Positions 29,381-37,265 of a stretch of 49,502 nt of DNA are shown in pieces. A model generated the notes under the pieces. It was not told the DNA's origin. It made no database searches and was given only the letters and a program-made list of their open reading frames with translations. Source of the DNA: Gemmatimonadota bacterium (GTDB taxonomy: Bacteria; Gemmatimonadota; Gemmatimonadetes; Gemmatimonadales; Gemmatimonadaceae). How positions within the stretch are numbered: position 1 is the stretch's first letter; each line of letters opens with the position of its first letter. The translations under genes and the position numbers were made by a program. The DNA lies in assembly GCA_021324635.1 (NCBI GenBank), contig JAJPIS010000094.1, positions 1 to 49,502 of the forward strand. Direction: 5' to 3'.

Positions 29381-29827
29381 TCACCCCGGGCGCTCGCCGC
29401 GCGCCCGGTCCAGGATCCCGCTACCCCGATCGAGCGCCGCGCGCAGCTCGGCGGCAATCGTCATGGGATTGAACGGCTTGGTCAGGCACCCGGTCGCGCC
29501 CGCGTCGGCCGCGCGTTGCCGCTCCTCGCGCAGCGTCTTGGCGGTGAGGAACACCACCGGCAGGTGTGCCGTCGCGGGGTCGGCTTTGAGTCGTCGACAC
29601 GTTTCGTACCCGTCGAGCCCCGGCATCATCGCGTCGAGCAGGATCGCGTCGAATGTACCGCTCGTCACCCGCTCGAGCACGGCTACCCCGGAGGGAACGA
29701 TCTCCACCTCGAGCGTCGGGTCGAGCCCGAGCGCCAGGTCGAGAATGGCACGGATGTCCTCTTCGTCGTCCGCACACAGCAGCCGCATGGGCAACATCTC
29801 GACAGAAGTGACCGGCGGAGCCTCCAT
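29381..29827 (-). CDS. Single-domain response regulator (CheY-like)
   Basis: The 148-residue protein is a receiver domain with no output domain: acidic pair at Asp20/Asp21, phospho-acceptor Asp65 in LLDAMMPGLDGYE, Thr95 in VVFLTAKT and Lys117 in CLTKPFNPM. A short basic tail follows. GGAGG lies 4-5 nt before the ATG. It is divergent from the HPt gene, with a 66-nt shared promoter region, and the two could exchange phosphate in a relay. Confidence 0.92.
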   Translation of the reverse strand: MEAPPVTSVEMLPMRLLCADDEEDIRAILDLALGLDPTLEVEIVPSGVAVLERVTSGTFDAILLDAMMPGLDGYETCRRLKADPATAHLPVVFLTAKTLREERQRAADAGATGCLTKPFNPMTIAAELRAALDRGSGILDRARGERPG

Positions 29828-29893
29828 CCGTCCTCCGCGTGGGCACGACGACTGCCCAGCCGCCGGGCAACGCTCGCCACCCTCCCCCCTCGT

Positions 29894-30301
29894 ATGACTC
29901 CGCCGCCTCCCGGGCCACCGTCCTCCCCGCCGCCGTCCTCGCCGCCGCCGATCCCGCCGGGCGGAGCGGGCACGGCGGGACGCGCCGCTCAGGTGATCGA
30001 GCAGCTCCGCTCGCGCTATCAGATCTCATCGGCGGCGATCGTCGCCTCAATTCGAGAGCACGCCGCGGCGCTCGGCTCGGCGCCGGCCGCGCCGCCGACA
30101 CTCACCGCGCTCGAGCAGCTCGCCCACCGGGTGCATGGGACAGCCGGGAGCTACGGGCTGACGCGCGCGAGCGAGCTCGCCGCCGCCTTCGAGGTCCGCG
30201 TCGCGGGCTGGGCGCGCGATCCGGCGCTCGAGACCGGCGAGCGGCACATCCTGGCTCGGGAGTTCGCCGGTGCGCTCGAGGTCGCGTTGCGTGGGGGCTG
30301 A
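29894..30301 (+). CDS. HPt (histidine phosphotransfer) domain protein
   Basis: After a Pro/Ser-rich N-terminal tail of about 25 residues the 135-residue protein forms a four-helix HPt domain. The motif LAHRVHGTAGSYGLTRASEL places the phospho-accepting His at residue 78, and LAAAFEVRVAGWA follows as the next helix. HPt proteins pass phosphate between receiver domains. The divergent neighbour is a lone receiver, a likely partner. The ATG at 29894 is the first in frame after non-coding sequence; no clear Shine-Dalgarno is seen. Confidence 0.82.
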   Translation: MTPPPPGPPSSPPPSSPPPIPPGGAGTAGRAAQVIEQLRSRYQISSAAIVASIREHAAALGSAPAAPPTLTALEQLAHRVHGTAGSYGLTRASELAAAFEVRVAGWARDPALETGERHILAREFAGALEVALRGG

Positions 30302-30305
30302 GATG

Positions 30306-30311
30306 TAAGTT
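30306..30311 (+). promoter_or_regulatory. Putative -10 element of the transaldolase gene, leaderless arrangement
   Basis: TAAGTT ends 6 nt before the ATG at 30318, with no Shine-Dalgarno and no convincing -35. Confidence 0.45.
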
Positions 30312-30317
30312 GCGAGC

Positions 30318-31469
30318 ATGCCCACACCCTCCGCCTCCGCTCCCGGCACGCCATCCCGGCTCCAGCAGCTCCACGACGCGGGTCAATCGATCTGGCTGGA
30401 CTTCATCGATCGGACGATGCTCCAGAACGGTGAGCTCGCGCGCCGCATTCGCGAGGACGCGCTGACCGGGATGACCTCGAACCCCACCATCTTCCAGAAG
30501 GCACTCGCCGAGGGCACGGCCTACGACGCGCAGCTCGCCGCCGTGGGTGAGCCGGCTCCGTCGGCGCAGGAGCTCTTCGAGCGTCTGGCGACCGACGACG
30601 TCCGGACGGCGTGCGACGCATTCCGCCCCATCTACGACGCGACGGGCGGCGCCGACGGATTCGTGTCGATCGAAGTGTCGCCGGGCGTGGCCGGTGACGC
30701 GACCCGCACGGTGATCGAGGCCACGCAACTCTGGCGCGATGTCGCGCGGCCGAACGTCATGGTCAAGGTGCCGGGGACGATCGAGGGAGCGAAGGCCGTG
30801 CGCGAGCTCATCGCCGCGGGGATCAACGTCAACATCACGCTCCTGTTCGCGGTCGACGCACACGCGCGGGTCATCGAGGCGTACCTGGCGGGCCTCGAGG
30901 ATCGAGTGCGGACCGGCGCGCCGATCGATCGGGTGGCGTCGGTGGCGAGCTTCTTCGTGAGTCGTGTCGACAGCGAGGTCGACAAGCGCCTGGAGGCGCT
31001 CGCCGCGTCGCGCAGCACGGACCGTGACAGGCTCCTCGGACTCCGGGGCCGGGCCGCGATCGCGAACGCCAAGCTCGCCTATCGTCTCTTCACCGAGCGC
31101 TTCGCCGGACCGCGGTGGGCCGCGCTCGCGGCGCGGGGCGCCCGCGTCCAGCGGCCGCTCTGGGCGAGCACGAGCACCAAGAACCCGGCCTACCGCGACG
31201 TCATGTACGTCGAGCAGCTCATCGGCCCGAACACGGTCGACACGTTGCCTCCGGCGACCCTCGAGGCATTCCGCGATCATGGCGTGGTGGCCCGGACCGT
31301 CGACGCCGACGTGGCGGGTGCCGAGCGACTCCTCGCCGAGCTCGAGGCCAGCGGCATCTCGATGGCGGCCGTCACCGAGCAGCTGCTCCGGGAGGGGATC
31401 GCCAGCTTCGTGAAGTCGTACGATTCGCTGCTCGAGGGGCTGGAGCGCAAGCGGCACGCGCTGGTCTAG
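30318..31469 (+). CDS. tal: Transaldolase
   Basis: Transaldolase moves a dihydroxyacetone unit between sugar phosphates in the non-oxidative pentose phosphate pathway. The 383-residue length and motifs GQSIWLDFIDRTML, LTGMTSNPTIFQKAL, VMVKVPGT (Schiff-base Lys150), INVNITLLFAVD, SVASFFVSRVDSEVD and WASTSTKNPAY fit the longer actinobacterial/proteobacterial type. A two-way terminator lies 42 nt downstream. Confidence 0.95.
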   Translation: MPTPSASAPGTPSRLQQLHDAGQSIWLDFIDRTMLQNGELARRIREDALTGMTSNPTIFQKALAEGTAYDAQLAAVGEPAPSAQELFERLATDDVRTACDAFRPIYDATGGADGFVSIEVSPGVAGDATRTVIEATQLWRDVARPNVMVKVPGTIEGAKAVRELIAAGINVNITLLFAVDAHARVIEAYLAGLEDRVRTGAPIDRVASVASFFVSRVDSEVDKRLEALAASRSTDRDRLLGLRGRAAIANAKLAYRLFTERFAGPRWAALAARGARVQRPLWASTSTKNPAYRDVMYVEQLIGPNTVDTLPPATLEAFRDHGVVARTVDADVAGAERLLAELEASGISMAAVTEQLLREGIASFVKSYDSLLEGLERKRHALV

Positions 31470-31511
31470 CGGCCGGCGCCGGCCGGCGCGACGCAACGCC
31501 TCGAGATGACC

Positions 31512-31545
31512 GAGGGCCAGCGTGGGTGATCCCACACTGGCCCTC
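31512..31545. terminator. Bidirectional hairpin terminator
   Basis: Two 15-nt arms (GAGGGCCAGCGTGGG and CCCACACTGGCCCTC, one mismatch) with a TGAT loop lie between the convergent transaldolase and lipoprotein genes. It lacks a strong U-tract. Confidence 0.8.
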
Positions 31546-31571
31546 CGACCATCAGCGACCGCTCGCCGCGA

Positions 31572-32477
31572 TCAGTGGCAGTTGCTGACCTCCCCGGTAG
31601 CGAGATCGAGGTCGCAGGTGAGCGTCGTCGAGCCGATCACCTGGAGCTGCGCCGTCTGCGTCCCGTTGTAGGTGATGACGATGTGCCGGCTCACCGTGCC
31701 CGACTTCGAGCTCGGGCCGCTTGCCGTGTAGCTCCATTGCGCCCAGCGGTGGAACTGTCCCGAGAGCGGGAAGGGGTGGGCCACACGCGGGCGGCGGAAG
31801 ACGACAGCGGCGGTGGTGTCGTACGCCGTGCCGTAGTAGTGCACGGACCAGACGGGGCCCGTGTACGACGCCGTGTCGGTCGCGAGCGTGTTGCCGTTCC
31901 ACGTCGTGCTCGAGTCCGGATCGAGCGCGAACGACGGATTGAGATCGCTCGCCGTGTGGTTGCGCACGCGGTGGCTCACGCCCTGCCAGCGGGCCCGGTG
32001 GACCGCGACGTAGACGGGCACCCCGTTCGCGCCGCCGAAGTTGATCGAGTCCGTCTGGTTGGAGAAGGAGGTCTGACCCGCCCCGTTGGCGAAGAACTCG
32101 TAGTTGCGCTGGCGAATCAGTGTGTCCGCCCTGGCGTTGTTCTGGATCGTCATCGTGTCCGCGCCACAGTACCACCGCAGATCGCTCGGCGCGTTGGTCT
32201 GGCTACAGTTGCCGCTGCCCATCCCGTAGAGAACCGACGCCGAGATGCCGTGCGGCAGGACGAGCGCGTACTGCCCGCCGCCCGACCCATCGTCGCCCGT
32301 CTGGGCCAGGTCGGACACCGCCGCCTGACCGGCGCTCGACGCGGCGTCGTTGGACATCTGCATCTGGAGTACCTGATCGCTGGAGTTCCCCGGGCTGACC
32401 GCGCTGCCGCTGCACGCGGCGAGCAGGGCGAGGGTGGCGCAGGCGCTGACCCCGGCGAGACTCTTGTGGTACGGCAT
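31572..32477 (-). CDS. Secreted lipoprotein of unknown function
   Basis: The 301-residue protein has a lipoprotein signal with lipobox LAAC (Cys22). A Ser/Asn-rich linker leads to a beta-rich, aromatic mature domain with SDLRWYCGADTMTI, NYEFFANGAGQTSF, WSVHYYGTAYDTT and SGQFHRWAQWSYTASG. Cysteines near the start (NCSQ, WYCG) and end (TCDLDL, SNCH) could form disulfides. No family is recognised. GGAGG lies 6 nt before the ATG, and a short hairpin in the leader (32492-32510) sits just upstream of it. Confidence 0.82.
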   Translation of the reverse strand: MPYHKSLAGVSACATLALLAACSGSAVSPGNSSDQVLQMQMSNDAASSAGQAAVSDLAQTGDDGSGGGQYALVLPHGISASVLYGMGSGNCSQTNAPSDLRWYCGADTMTIQNNARADTLIRQRNYEFFANGAGQTSFSNQTDSINFGGANGVPVYVAVHRARWQGVSHRVRNHTASDLNPSFALDPDSSTTWNGNTLATDTASYTGPVWSVHYYGTAYDTTAAVVFRRPRVAHPFPLSGQFHRWAQWSYTASGPSSKSGTVSRHIVITYNGTQTAQLQVIGSTTLTCDLDLATGEVSNCH

Positions 32478-32918
32478 TGCTGACCTCCGATTGGCGGCTG
32501 GACGCCGCCACGAGTGAGTGGTCCTGGTGTTCCGGCGCCGGCCGTTGCATCGAACCCGACGGCGCGCCGTTCCAGAGGAGACGACATGCGGCTGGGGCCG
32601 TTAACAGCGACGTGACCGAGGTGCGGCCGGCGTAACGGTCGTGTCCCCGCATGTGACGGTCGCGCCGTACGCGCGAGCGTTCGTGACGGGTGGCGTCGTC
32701 CGCCCACGCATCGCCGAGCGCGGCTTGGAGCGTGCCCGGGCTCGCGTTAACCTTCGCCGGTCGCCGCACGCGGCTGCGTCGCTCGACCGCGCGGCGCCGG
32801 CCGCGCTCCGCTCACCCGCCCAGTCCCCCTGCCCACGCCCACGCCGCTGCCCGCCCCTCGCGCCCCGCGCTCCGCGGCGGCTGCTGCTGCTGCCGCTCTC
32901 TCACCGACTGTTCCCGCC
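32478..32918. other. Non-coding region between the lipoprotein gene and pyk
   Basis: No credible gene is seen in these 441 bases. The left part carries the leader of the minus-strand lipoprotein gene, with the hairpin TGGCGGC-TGGAC-GCCGCCA at 32492-32510. A plus-strand promoter lies at 32725-32753. The remainder up to pyk is C-rich, low-complexity leader sequence. Confidence 0.7.
32725..32753 (+). promoter_or_regulatory. Putative pyk promoter
   Basis: A -35 TTGGAG (32725-32730), an exact 17-nt spacer and a -10 TAACCT (32748-32753). It would give pyk a leader of about 160 nt. Confidence 0.55.
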
Positions 32919-34430
32919 GTGCCCGGCCTCTCCGCCAGTTCCGTCAGCTCCGCTGCTCCCGCCCCGCTCGCGGCCGACGGCCCTCGTGGTCCCCGCCGCA
33001 CTCCGCTCCCGGCGACCCTGCCGCGCGCCAAGATCGTGTGCACCCTCGGCCCGTCGAGCGCGACCGAGGCCGTCATTGGGGATCTCGTCGACGCGGGGAT
33101 GAACGTGGCCCGCATCAACTTCTCGCACGGCGCCCCCGACGAGCATGCCGCGACGATCGGCATCGTCCGGCGTGCCGCTGCCGCGCGTGGGGTCCCGGTC
33201 GCGATCCTGGGCGATCTCCAGGGACCTCGCATCCGGATCGGAGCGCTCCGCGAGCCGGTGCAGCTCGAGCCGGGCGGCGACGTGGTGCTCGTCCCGGAAG
33301 CCCTGGCGCATGGCGCCGAGCTGCCGGTGACCTACGAGGCACTCGCCAGCGACGTGCACGCCGGTGATCGCATCCTCATCAACGACGGGCTCCTGGAGCT
33401 GATCGTGCTCGACGTCACGGCGCCGCGCGTGCATGCGCGCGTCGTGCATGGCGGCGAGCTGCTCGGCCACAAGGGGATGAACCTCCCCGGCGTCCACGTC
33501 TCGGCGCCGTGCGTCACCGACAAGGACCGGGAGGACATCGCCTTCGCGGCCGCGCACGACCTCGATTATCTCGCCCTCAGCTTCGTCCGGCGCGTGGAGG
33601 ACATCGGCGAGATCCGGTCGCTGCTCCCGCGCGGGTTGCTCGTGATCGCGAAGATCGAGAAGGACATGGCACTCCGGAACATCGAGGAGATCGCGCGCGC
33701 GGCCGACGGCGTCATGGTGGCCCGGGGCGATCTCGGCGTCGAGCTGCCGTTCGAGGAGGTCCCGATCGCGCAGAAGCGGATCATCCGGCACGCCAACCTC
33801 CTGGGCCGTCCGGTCATCACGGCGACGCAGATGCTGGAGTCGATGGTCGAGAACCCCCGGCCCACCCGCGCCGAGGCCAGCGACGTCGCGAACGCGATTC
33901 TCGATGGAACCGACGCTGTCATGCTGTCCGCCGAGACGGCGGCGGGCGCATTCCCTCGGCTGGCCGTCGAGGCGATGCGGCGGATCATCCTGGAGATCGA
34001 GCACCACGCCCGTCCATCGGGCCGCGACGAGCAGCGGACGCGTCGCGTCGCCGATCGCGAGCGGGTGGTGCCGACCGAGGAGGCGATCGCCGCCGCGACC
34101 TGCGCCGCCGCCCGGATGCTCGCCACGCCGCTGGTGATCGTGATCACCAAGAGCGGGTTCAGCGCCCGAGTTGTCGCGTCCCACCGCCCCGGTGTTCCGA
34201 TCCTTGCGCTCACCGATGAGCCCCGCACATACCGGCAGCTCGCCCTCGTCTGGGGCGTGATCCCGCACCTGATCGAGCACGTCGCCAGCTACGAGGCGGT
34301 CGTGCCGCTCGCGCGCGCCGCCGCGATCGGCCGCGGGCTCGCCGACCCCGGCGATCGGGTGCTGGTGACGGCGGGCGTGCCGTTCGATGTTCCCGGCAGC
34401 ACGAACCTCCTCAAGGTGGAGATCGTCTGA
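32919..34430 (+). CDS. pyk: Pyruvate kinase
   Basis: Pyruvate kinase converts phosphoenolpyruvate and ADP to pyruvate and ATP. The 503-residue protein has RAKIVCTLGPSSATE, GMNVARINFSHG, ILGDLQGPRIRIG, IAKIEKDMAL with the active-site Lys, MVARGDLGVELPFE, ITATQMLESM and NAILDGTDAVMLSAETAAG. The C-terminal domain is complete (VITKSGFSARVVASHRP). The GTG start gives about 35 disordered residues before the core; a later start is possible. Its stop overlaps the CTG start of the next gene. Confidence 0.95.
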   Translation: MPGLSASSVSSAAPAPLAADGPRGPRRTPLPATLPRAKIVCTLGPSSATEAVIGDLVDAGMNVARINFSHGAPDEHAATIGIVRRAAAARGVPVAILGDLQGPRIRIGALREPVQLEPGGDVVLVPEALAHGAELPVTYEALASDVHAGDRILINDGLLELIVLDVTAPRVHARVVHGGELLGHKGMNLPGVHVSAPCVTDKDREDIAFAAAHDLDYLALSFVRRVEDIGEIRSLLPRGLLVIAKIEKDMALRNIEEIARAADGVMVARGDLGVELPFEEVPIAQKRIIRHANLLGRPVITATQMLESMVENPRPTRAEASDVANAILDGTDAVMLSAETAAGAFPRLAVEAMRRIILEIEHHARPSGRDEQRTRRVADRERVVPTEEAIAAATCAAARMLATPLVIVITKSGFSARVVASHRPGVPILALTDEPRTYRQLALVWGVIPHLIEHVASYEAVVPLARAAAIGRGLADPGDRVLVTAGVPFDVPGSTNLLKVEIV

Positions 34431-35206
34431 AGCTCACCTTCCTGGGCACCGGGACCAGCTTTGGGGTGCCCCAGATCGGCTGCCATTGCGCGGTGTGCCA
34501 GTCCGCCGACCCGCGCGACCGGCGAACACGGGTCGGCGCGGTGGTCGAGACCGACCGCGGCACGCGTCTCCTCATCGACACGCCGCCGGAACTGCGCATT
34601 CAACTGATCGCGAACGGGATCGACCGCGTCGACGCGGTGCTCTTCACGCACGAGCACGCCGATCACACCCACGGGCTCGATGACATCCGCGCGGTCTCGG
34701 TCCGCCGTCACGCGCCCCTCCCGATGTACGGGTCGGCGGCGACGCTGGCCGCCCTCGCGCGGAAGTTCCCGTACATCTTCGACGATGCGATGCAGCCGCT
34801 ACCCGGCACATCGAAGCCCGAAGGGCGCGCGACCGTCCTCGTGGCCGGGGCCGAGGTGGCGATCGACGACGCGGTGGTGACCCCGATCGCGCTCCCGCAC
34901 GGACAGATCACCGTCTTCGGCTACCGGATCGGCCCATTGGCGTACGTCACGGACGCGAAGCGAATTCCGCCCGAGGCCCGCGAGGCGCTCTCGGGAGCCA
35001 AAGTGCTCGTGCTGAACGCGCTGTTCCGCACCGAGCACCCGACGCACCTGAGCCTTCCCGACGCCATTCGGACCGCGCAGGAGCTTGGCGCCGAGCGCAC
35101 CTACCTGACCCACCTCACGCACGCGAATTTTCATGCGGACCTCGAGGCCGAGCTGCCGCGGGGCATCGTGCCGGCGTTCGACGGCCTGACCGTCCGCATC
35201 GACTAG
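34427..35206 (+). CDS. MBL-fold metal-dependent hydrolase (PhnP-like), probable CTG start
   Basis: The 259-residue protein has the first strand LKLTFLGTGTSFGVPQIGC, a cysteine pair in CHCAVC, RVGAVVETDRGTRLLIDTPP, the metal motif THEHADHTHG, and downstream LPHGQITVFGY and YLTHLTHANFH. These place it with the PhnP-type metallo-beta-lactamase phosphodiesterases. The conserved first strand is in frame only if translation begins at CTG 34427, because the frame upstream has no ATG, GTG or TTG near pyk's end. GGAG lies 5 nt before the CTG, and CTGA overlaps the pyk stop. The next in-frame start, GTG 34466, would remove that strand. Confidence 0.85.
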   Translation: MKLTFLGTGTSFGVPQIGCHCAVCQSADPRDRRTRVGAVVETDRGTRLLIDTPPELRIQLIANGIDRVDAVLFTHEHADHTHGLDDIRAVSVRRHAPLPMYGSAATLAALARKFPYIFDDAMQPLPGTSKPEGRATVLVAGAEVAIDDAVVTPIALPHGQITVFGYRIGPLAYVTDAKRIPPEAREALSGAKVLVLNALFRTEHPTHLSLPDAIRTAQELGAERTYLTHLTHANFHADLEAELPRGIVPAFDGLTVRID

Positions 35207-35268
35207 CGCGGGGCTCGGCAAGCAGTTTGCGGGACGCACCAGCGCTGGTGACCGCCGGCGCGCCGGGG

Positions 35269-35274
35269 TAGATT
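35269..35274 (+). promoter_or_regulatory. Putative -10 element upstream of the aldolase gene
   Basis: TAGATT, with only a weak -35 (TGGTGA, 17 nt upstream). The aldolase ATG at 35435 would follow a leader of about 150 nt. Confidence 0.45.
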
Positions 35275-35434
35275 CGGAAGCCGTCGCCGTTCGCTCTTGC
35301 CCCCAAGTCATTGGGCCGCAAGGCGATGCGACACCCATCCGACTGCCCTCCGCCCGGCGGCGGCGCCCGAACATCTGCGATCTCGGCTCCCCTGAGTCCC
35401 CTGACCCCCTGACCCCGCCCTCCCAAGAGCTTCC

Positions 35435-36868
35435 ATGGCGACCCTCACCGCTTCGTATCTCCACCCGTTCGGTGACGCCGTTCGGATCGAGCACGGCAGA
35501 GTGTCGGTGCTCCGCGACACCCTGTTGGCGACCGACCGCATGGACCGCCTGGCGCGGGACGCCGTGTTCGCCGCGCAACCCGCCCAATCCGTCGCCCGAT
35601 GGCTCATCTGGGAGCTGGCCCAGGCCGTCGGGGTCCGGCCGGCGTCGATTCACGACCTCTACATGGCGCGTGGGCGGGGGCTGGTGCACGGGTTTACCGT
35701 GCCGGCCATCAACGTGCGCGGGATGGCCTACGACACGGCGCGGTCGATCTTCCGCACTGCCCGGGCGATCGAGGCGGGCGCCTTCATCTGCGAGATCGCC
35801 CGGTCCGAGATCGGGTACACGGACCAGCGGCCCGCCGAGTATACGGCGGTGATCCTTGCCGCCGCGCTGCGTGAAGGATTCCGGGGACCGGTCTTTCTCC
35901 AGGGTGACCACTTTCAGGTCAACGCCAAGAAGTATGCGGTCGACCCCGAGCCCGAGGTGCGCGCGGTCAAGCAGCTCGCCCGCGAGGCAGTGGCGGCCGG
36001 GTTCTACAACATCGACGTCGACACGTCGACGCTCGTCGACCTGCACCGTCAGACCCTGGCCGACCAGCAGCGACTCAACGTCGAGGCGGGCGCTGACATC
36101 ATCGCGGACGTCCGATCGATCCAGCCAGCCGGCGTGACCATCTCCATCGGGGGCGAGATCGGGGAAGTCGGGACCAAGAACAGCACCGTCGAGGAGCTCC
36201 GCGCCTACATGAGCGGGCTCGCGGCGGTGCTCGCCGGTCGAGGCTCGGCCCGGGCGCCAGACGCCGGGCTGTCCAAGATCAGCGTCCAGACCGGGACCTC
36301 GCACGGCGGGGTCGTGCTCCCCGACGGATCGATCGCCGACGTCAAGGTCGACTTTCACACGCTCGAGGAGCTCTCCCGCGTGGCCCGTGCGGAGTACGGC
36401 CTCGCGGGCGCCGTGCAGCACGGCGCGTCGACCCTGCCGGACGCGGCGTTTCATCATTTCCCGCGCACCGAGACGGCGGAGATCCATCTCGCGACGAACT
36501 TCCAGAATATCCTGTTCGACCATCTGCCGGCTGCGACGCGGGACGAGGTGTACGCCTGGCTGCGCGTGAACGCGAAGGACGAGCGCAAGCCGAGTGACAC
36601 CGACGAGCAGTTCTTCTACAAGACGCGGAAGAAGGCGTTGGGCCCGTTCAAGCGCGCCTTCTGGGATCTGAGCGAGGAGACCAAGGCGGAGTTGGCGGCG
36701 GCGTACGACGCGAAGTTCCGCTTCCTCTTCGAGCAGTTGGCGGTCGGCGGGACGGCTTCGATGGTCGCTCGGTACGTCGACGCGGCGGAGCAGCATCGAG
36801 CGCCGCCGGACGGCTCGGATGCGGGCGCGGTCGCCGCCGCGCCCGACGACACCGACCTCAGTGACTGA
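35435..36868 (+). CDS. Class II aldolase-family protein (fructose-bisphosphate aldolase-like)
   Basis: The 477-residue protein has a class II aldolase barrel: GFTVPAINVRGMAYDTARSIF, VFLQGDHFQVN with the zinc-type His159, AGFYNIDVDTSTLVDL, ISIGGEIGEVGTKNSTVEEL, QTGTSHGGVVLPDG, and HGASTLPDAAFHHFP. It is much longer than E. coli FbaA (359 aa), with about 80 extra N-terminal residues and a C-terminal extension, so the exact substrate is uncertain. The context of pyruvate kinase and transaldolase supports central carbon metabolism. Its stop overlaps the next reading frame (GTG 36861) by 8 nt. Confidence 0.83.
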   Translation: MATLTASYLHPFGDAVRIEHGRVSVLRDTLLATDRMDRLARDAVFAAQPAQSVARWLIWELAQAVGVRPASIHDLYMARGRGLVHGFTVPAINVRGMAYDTARSIFRTARAIEAGAFICEIARSEIGYTDQRPAEYTAVILAAALREGFRGPVFLQGDHFQVNAKKYAVDPEPEVRAVKQLAREAVAAGFYNIDVDTSTLVDLHRQTLADQQRLNVEAGADIIADVRSIQPAGVTISIGGEIGEVGTKNSTVEELRAYMSGLAAVLAGRGSARAPDAGLSKISVQTGTSHGGVVLPDGSIADVKVDFHTLEELSRVARAEYGLAGAVQHGASTLPDAAFHHFPRTETAEIHLATNFQNILFDHLPAATRDEVYAWLRVNAKDERKPSDTDEQFFYKTRKKALGPFKRAFWDLSEETKAELAAAYDAKFRFLFEQLAVGGTASMVARYVDAAEQHRAPPDGSDAGAVAAAPDDTDLSD

Positions 36869-37265
36869 GGATCGCGTGCCGCCCGCCGCGGACGCGCGTG
36901 CGCACGACCTCCGCAATGCGGTCAACGGCATTGCGGTGAGCCTCGAGGCGCTGCGCACCGTGTTGCCGCAGCGGGACGCCGGGCCCGGGGCGGCCCGCTT
37001 TCTCGACGCGGCCATCGCGCAGTGTGAGCAGGCGGCGGCCCTGATCGGTGGGCCGCCGGCGGCGTCCTCGAGCGTCGACAGCGCCCCTGCCTCGAGCGGA
37101 TCCGGCGGCGCCATCCGTTCCGGGTCCCGTTCCGCCCCGGGGGGCGACGGATCGGCCCGCGACCCGGTGCGGGTCGCGGGTCACGTGGGTGCACGGCGCA
37201 ATCCACCTGGCGATGCAGCGGGCGCGGGGCCGGGTTACATTGCCAATTTCCCGAGTGCTGCGCGG
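36861..37265 (+). CDS. In-frame N-terminal segment with DHp-like helices, upstream of the sigma-54 regulator
   Basis: From a GTG that overlaps the aldolase stop, 135 codons run without a stop into the response regulator in the same frame. Residues 10-65 look like a two-helix histidine-kinase dimerisation segment: ARAHDLRNAVNGIAVSLEAL with an HDLRN phospho-acceptor-like motif, then a second helix RFLDAAIAQCEQAAALI. No ATPase domain follows; residues 66-134 are low-complexity. Either the protein is one 688-residue fusion, or the regulator is also made from ATG 37266. A -10-like TACATT at about 37236 favours a separate internal promoter. Confidence 0.5.

Noticed and set aside
35275-35434. A possible riboswitch in the long aldolase leader (GGCCGCAAGGCGATGCGAC)
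   Set aside because: It recalls part of some GC-rich aptamers, but the pairing elements and conserved bases of the c-di-GMP-I, THF or other classes I know are not met.
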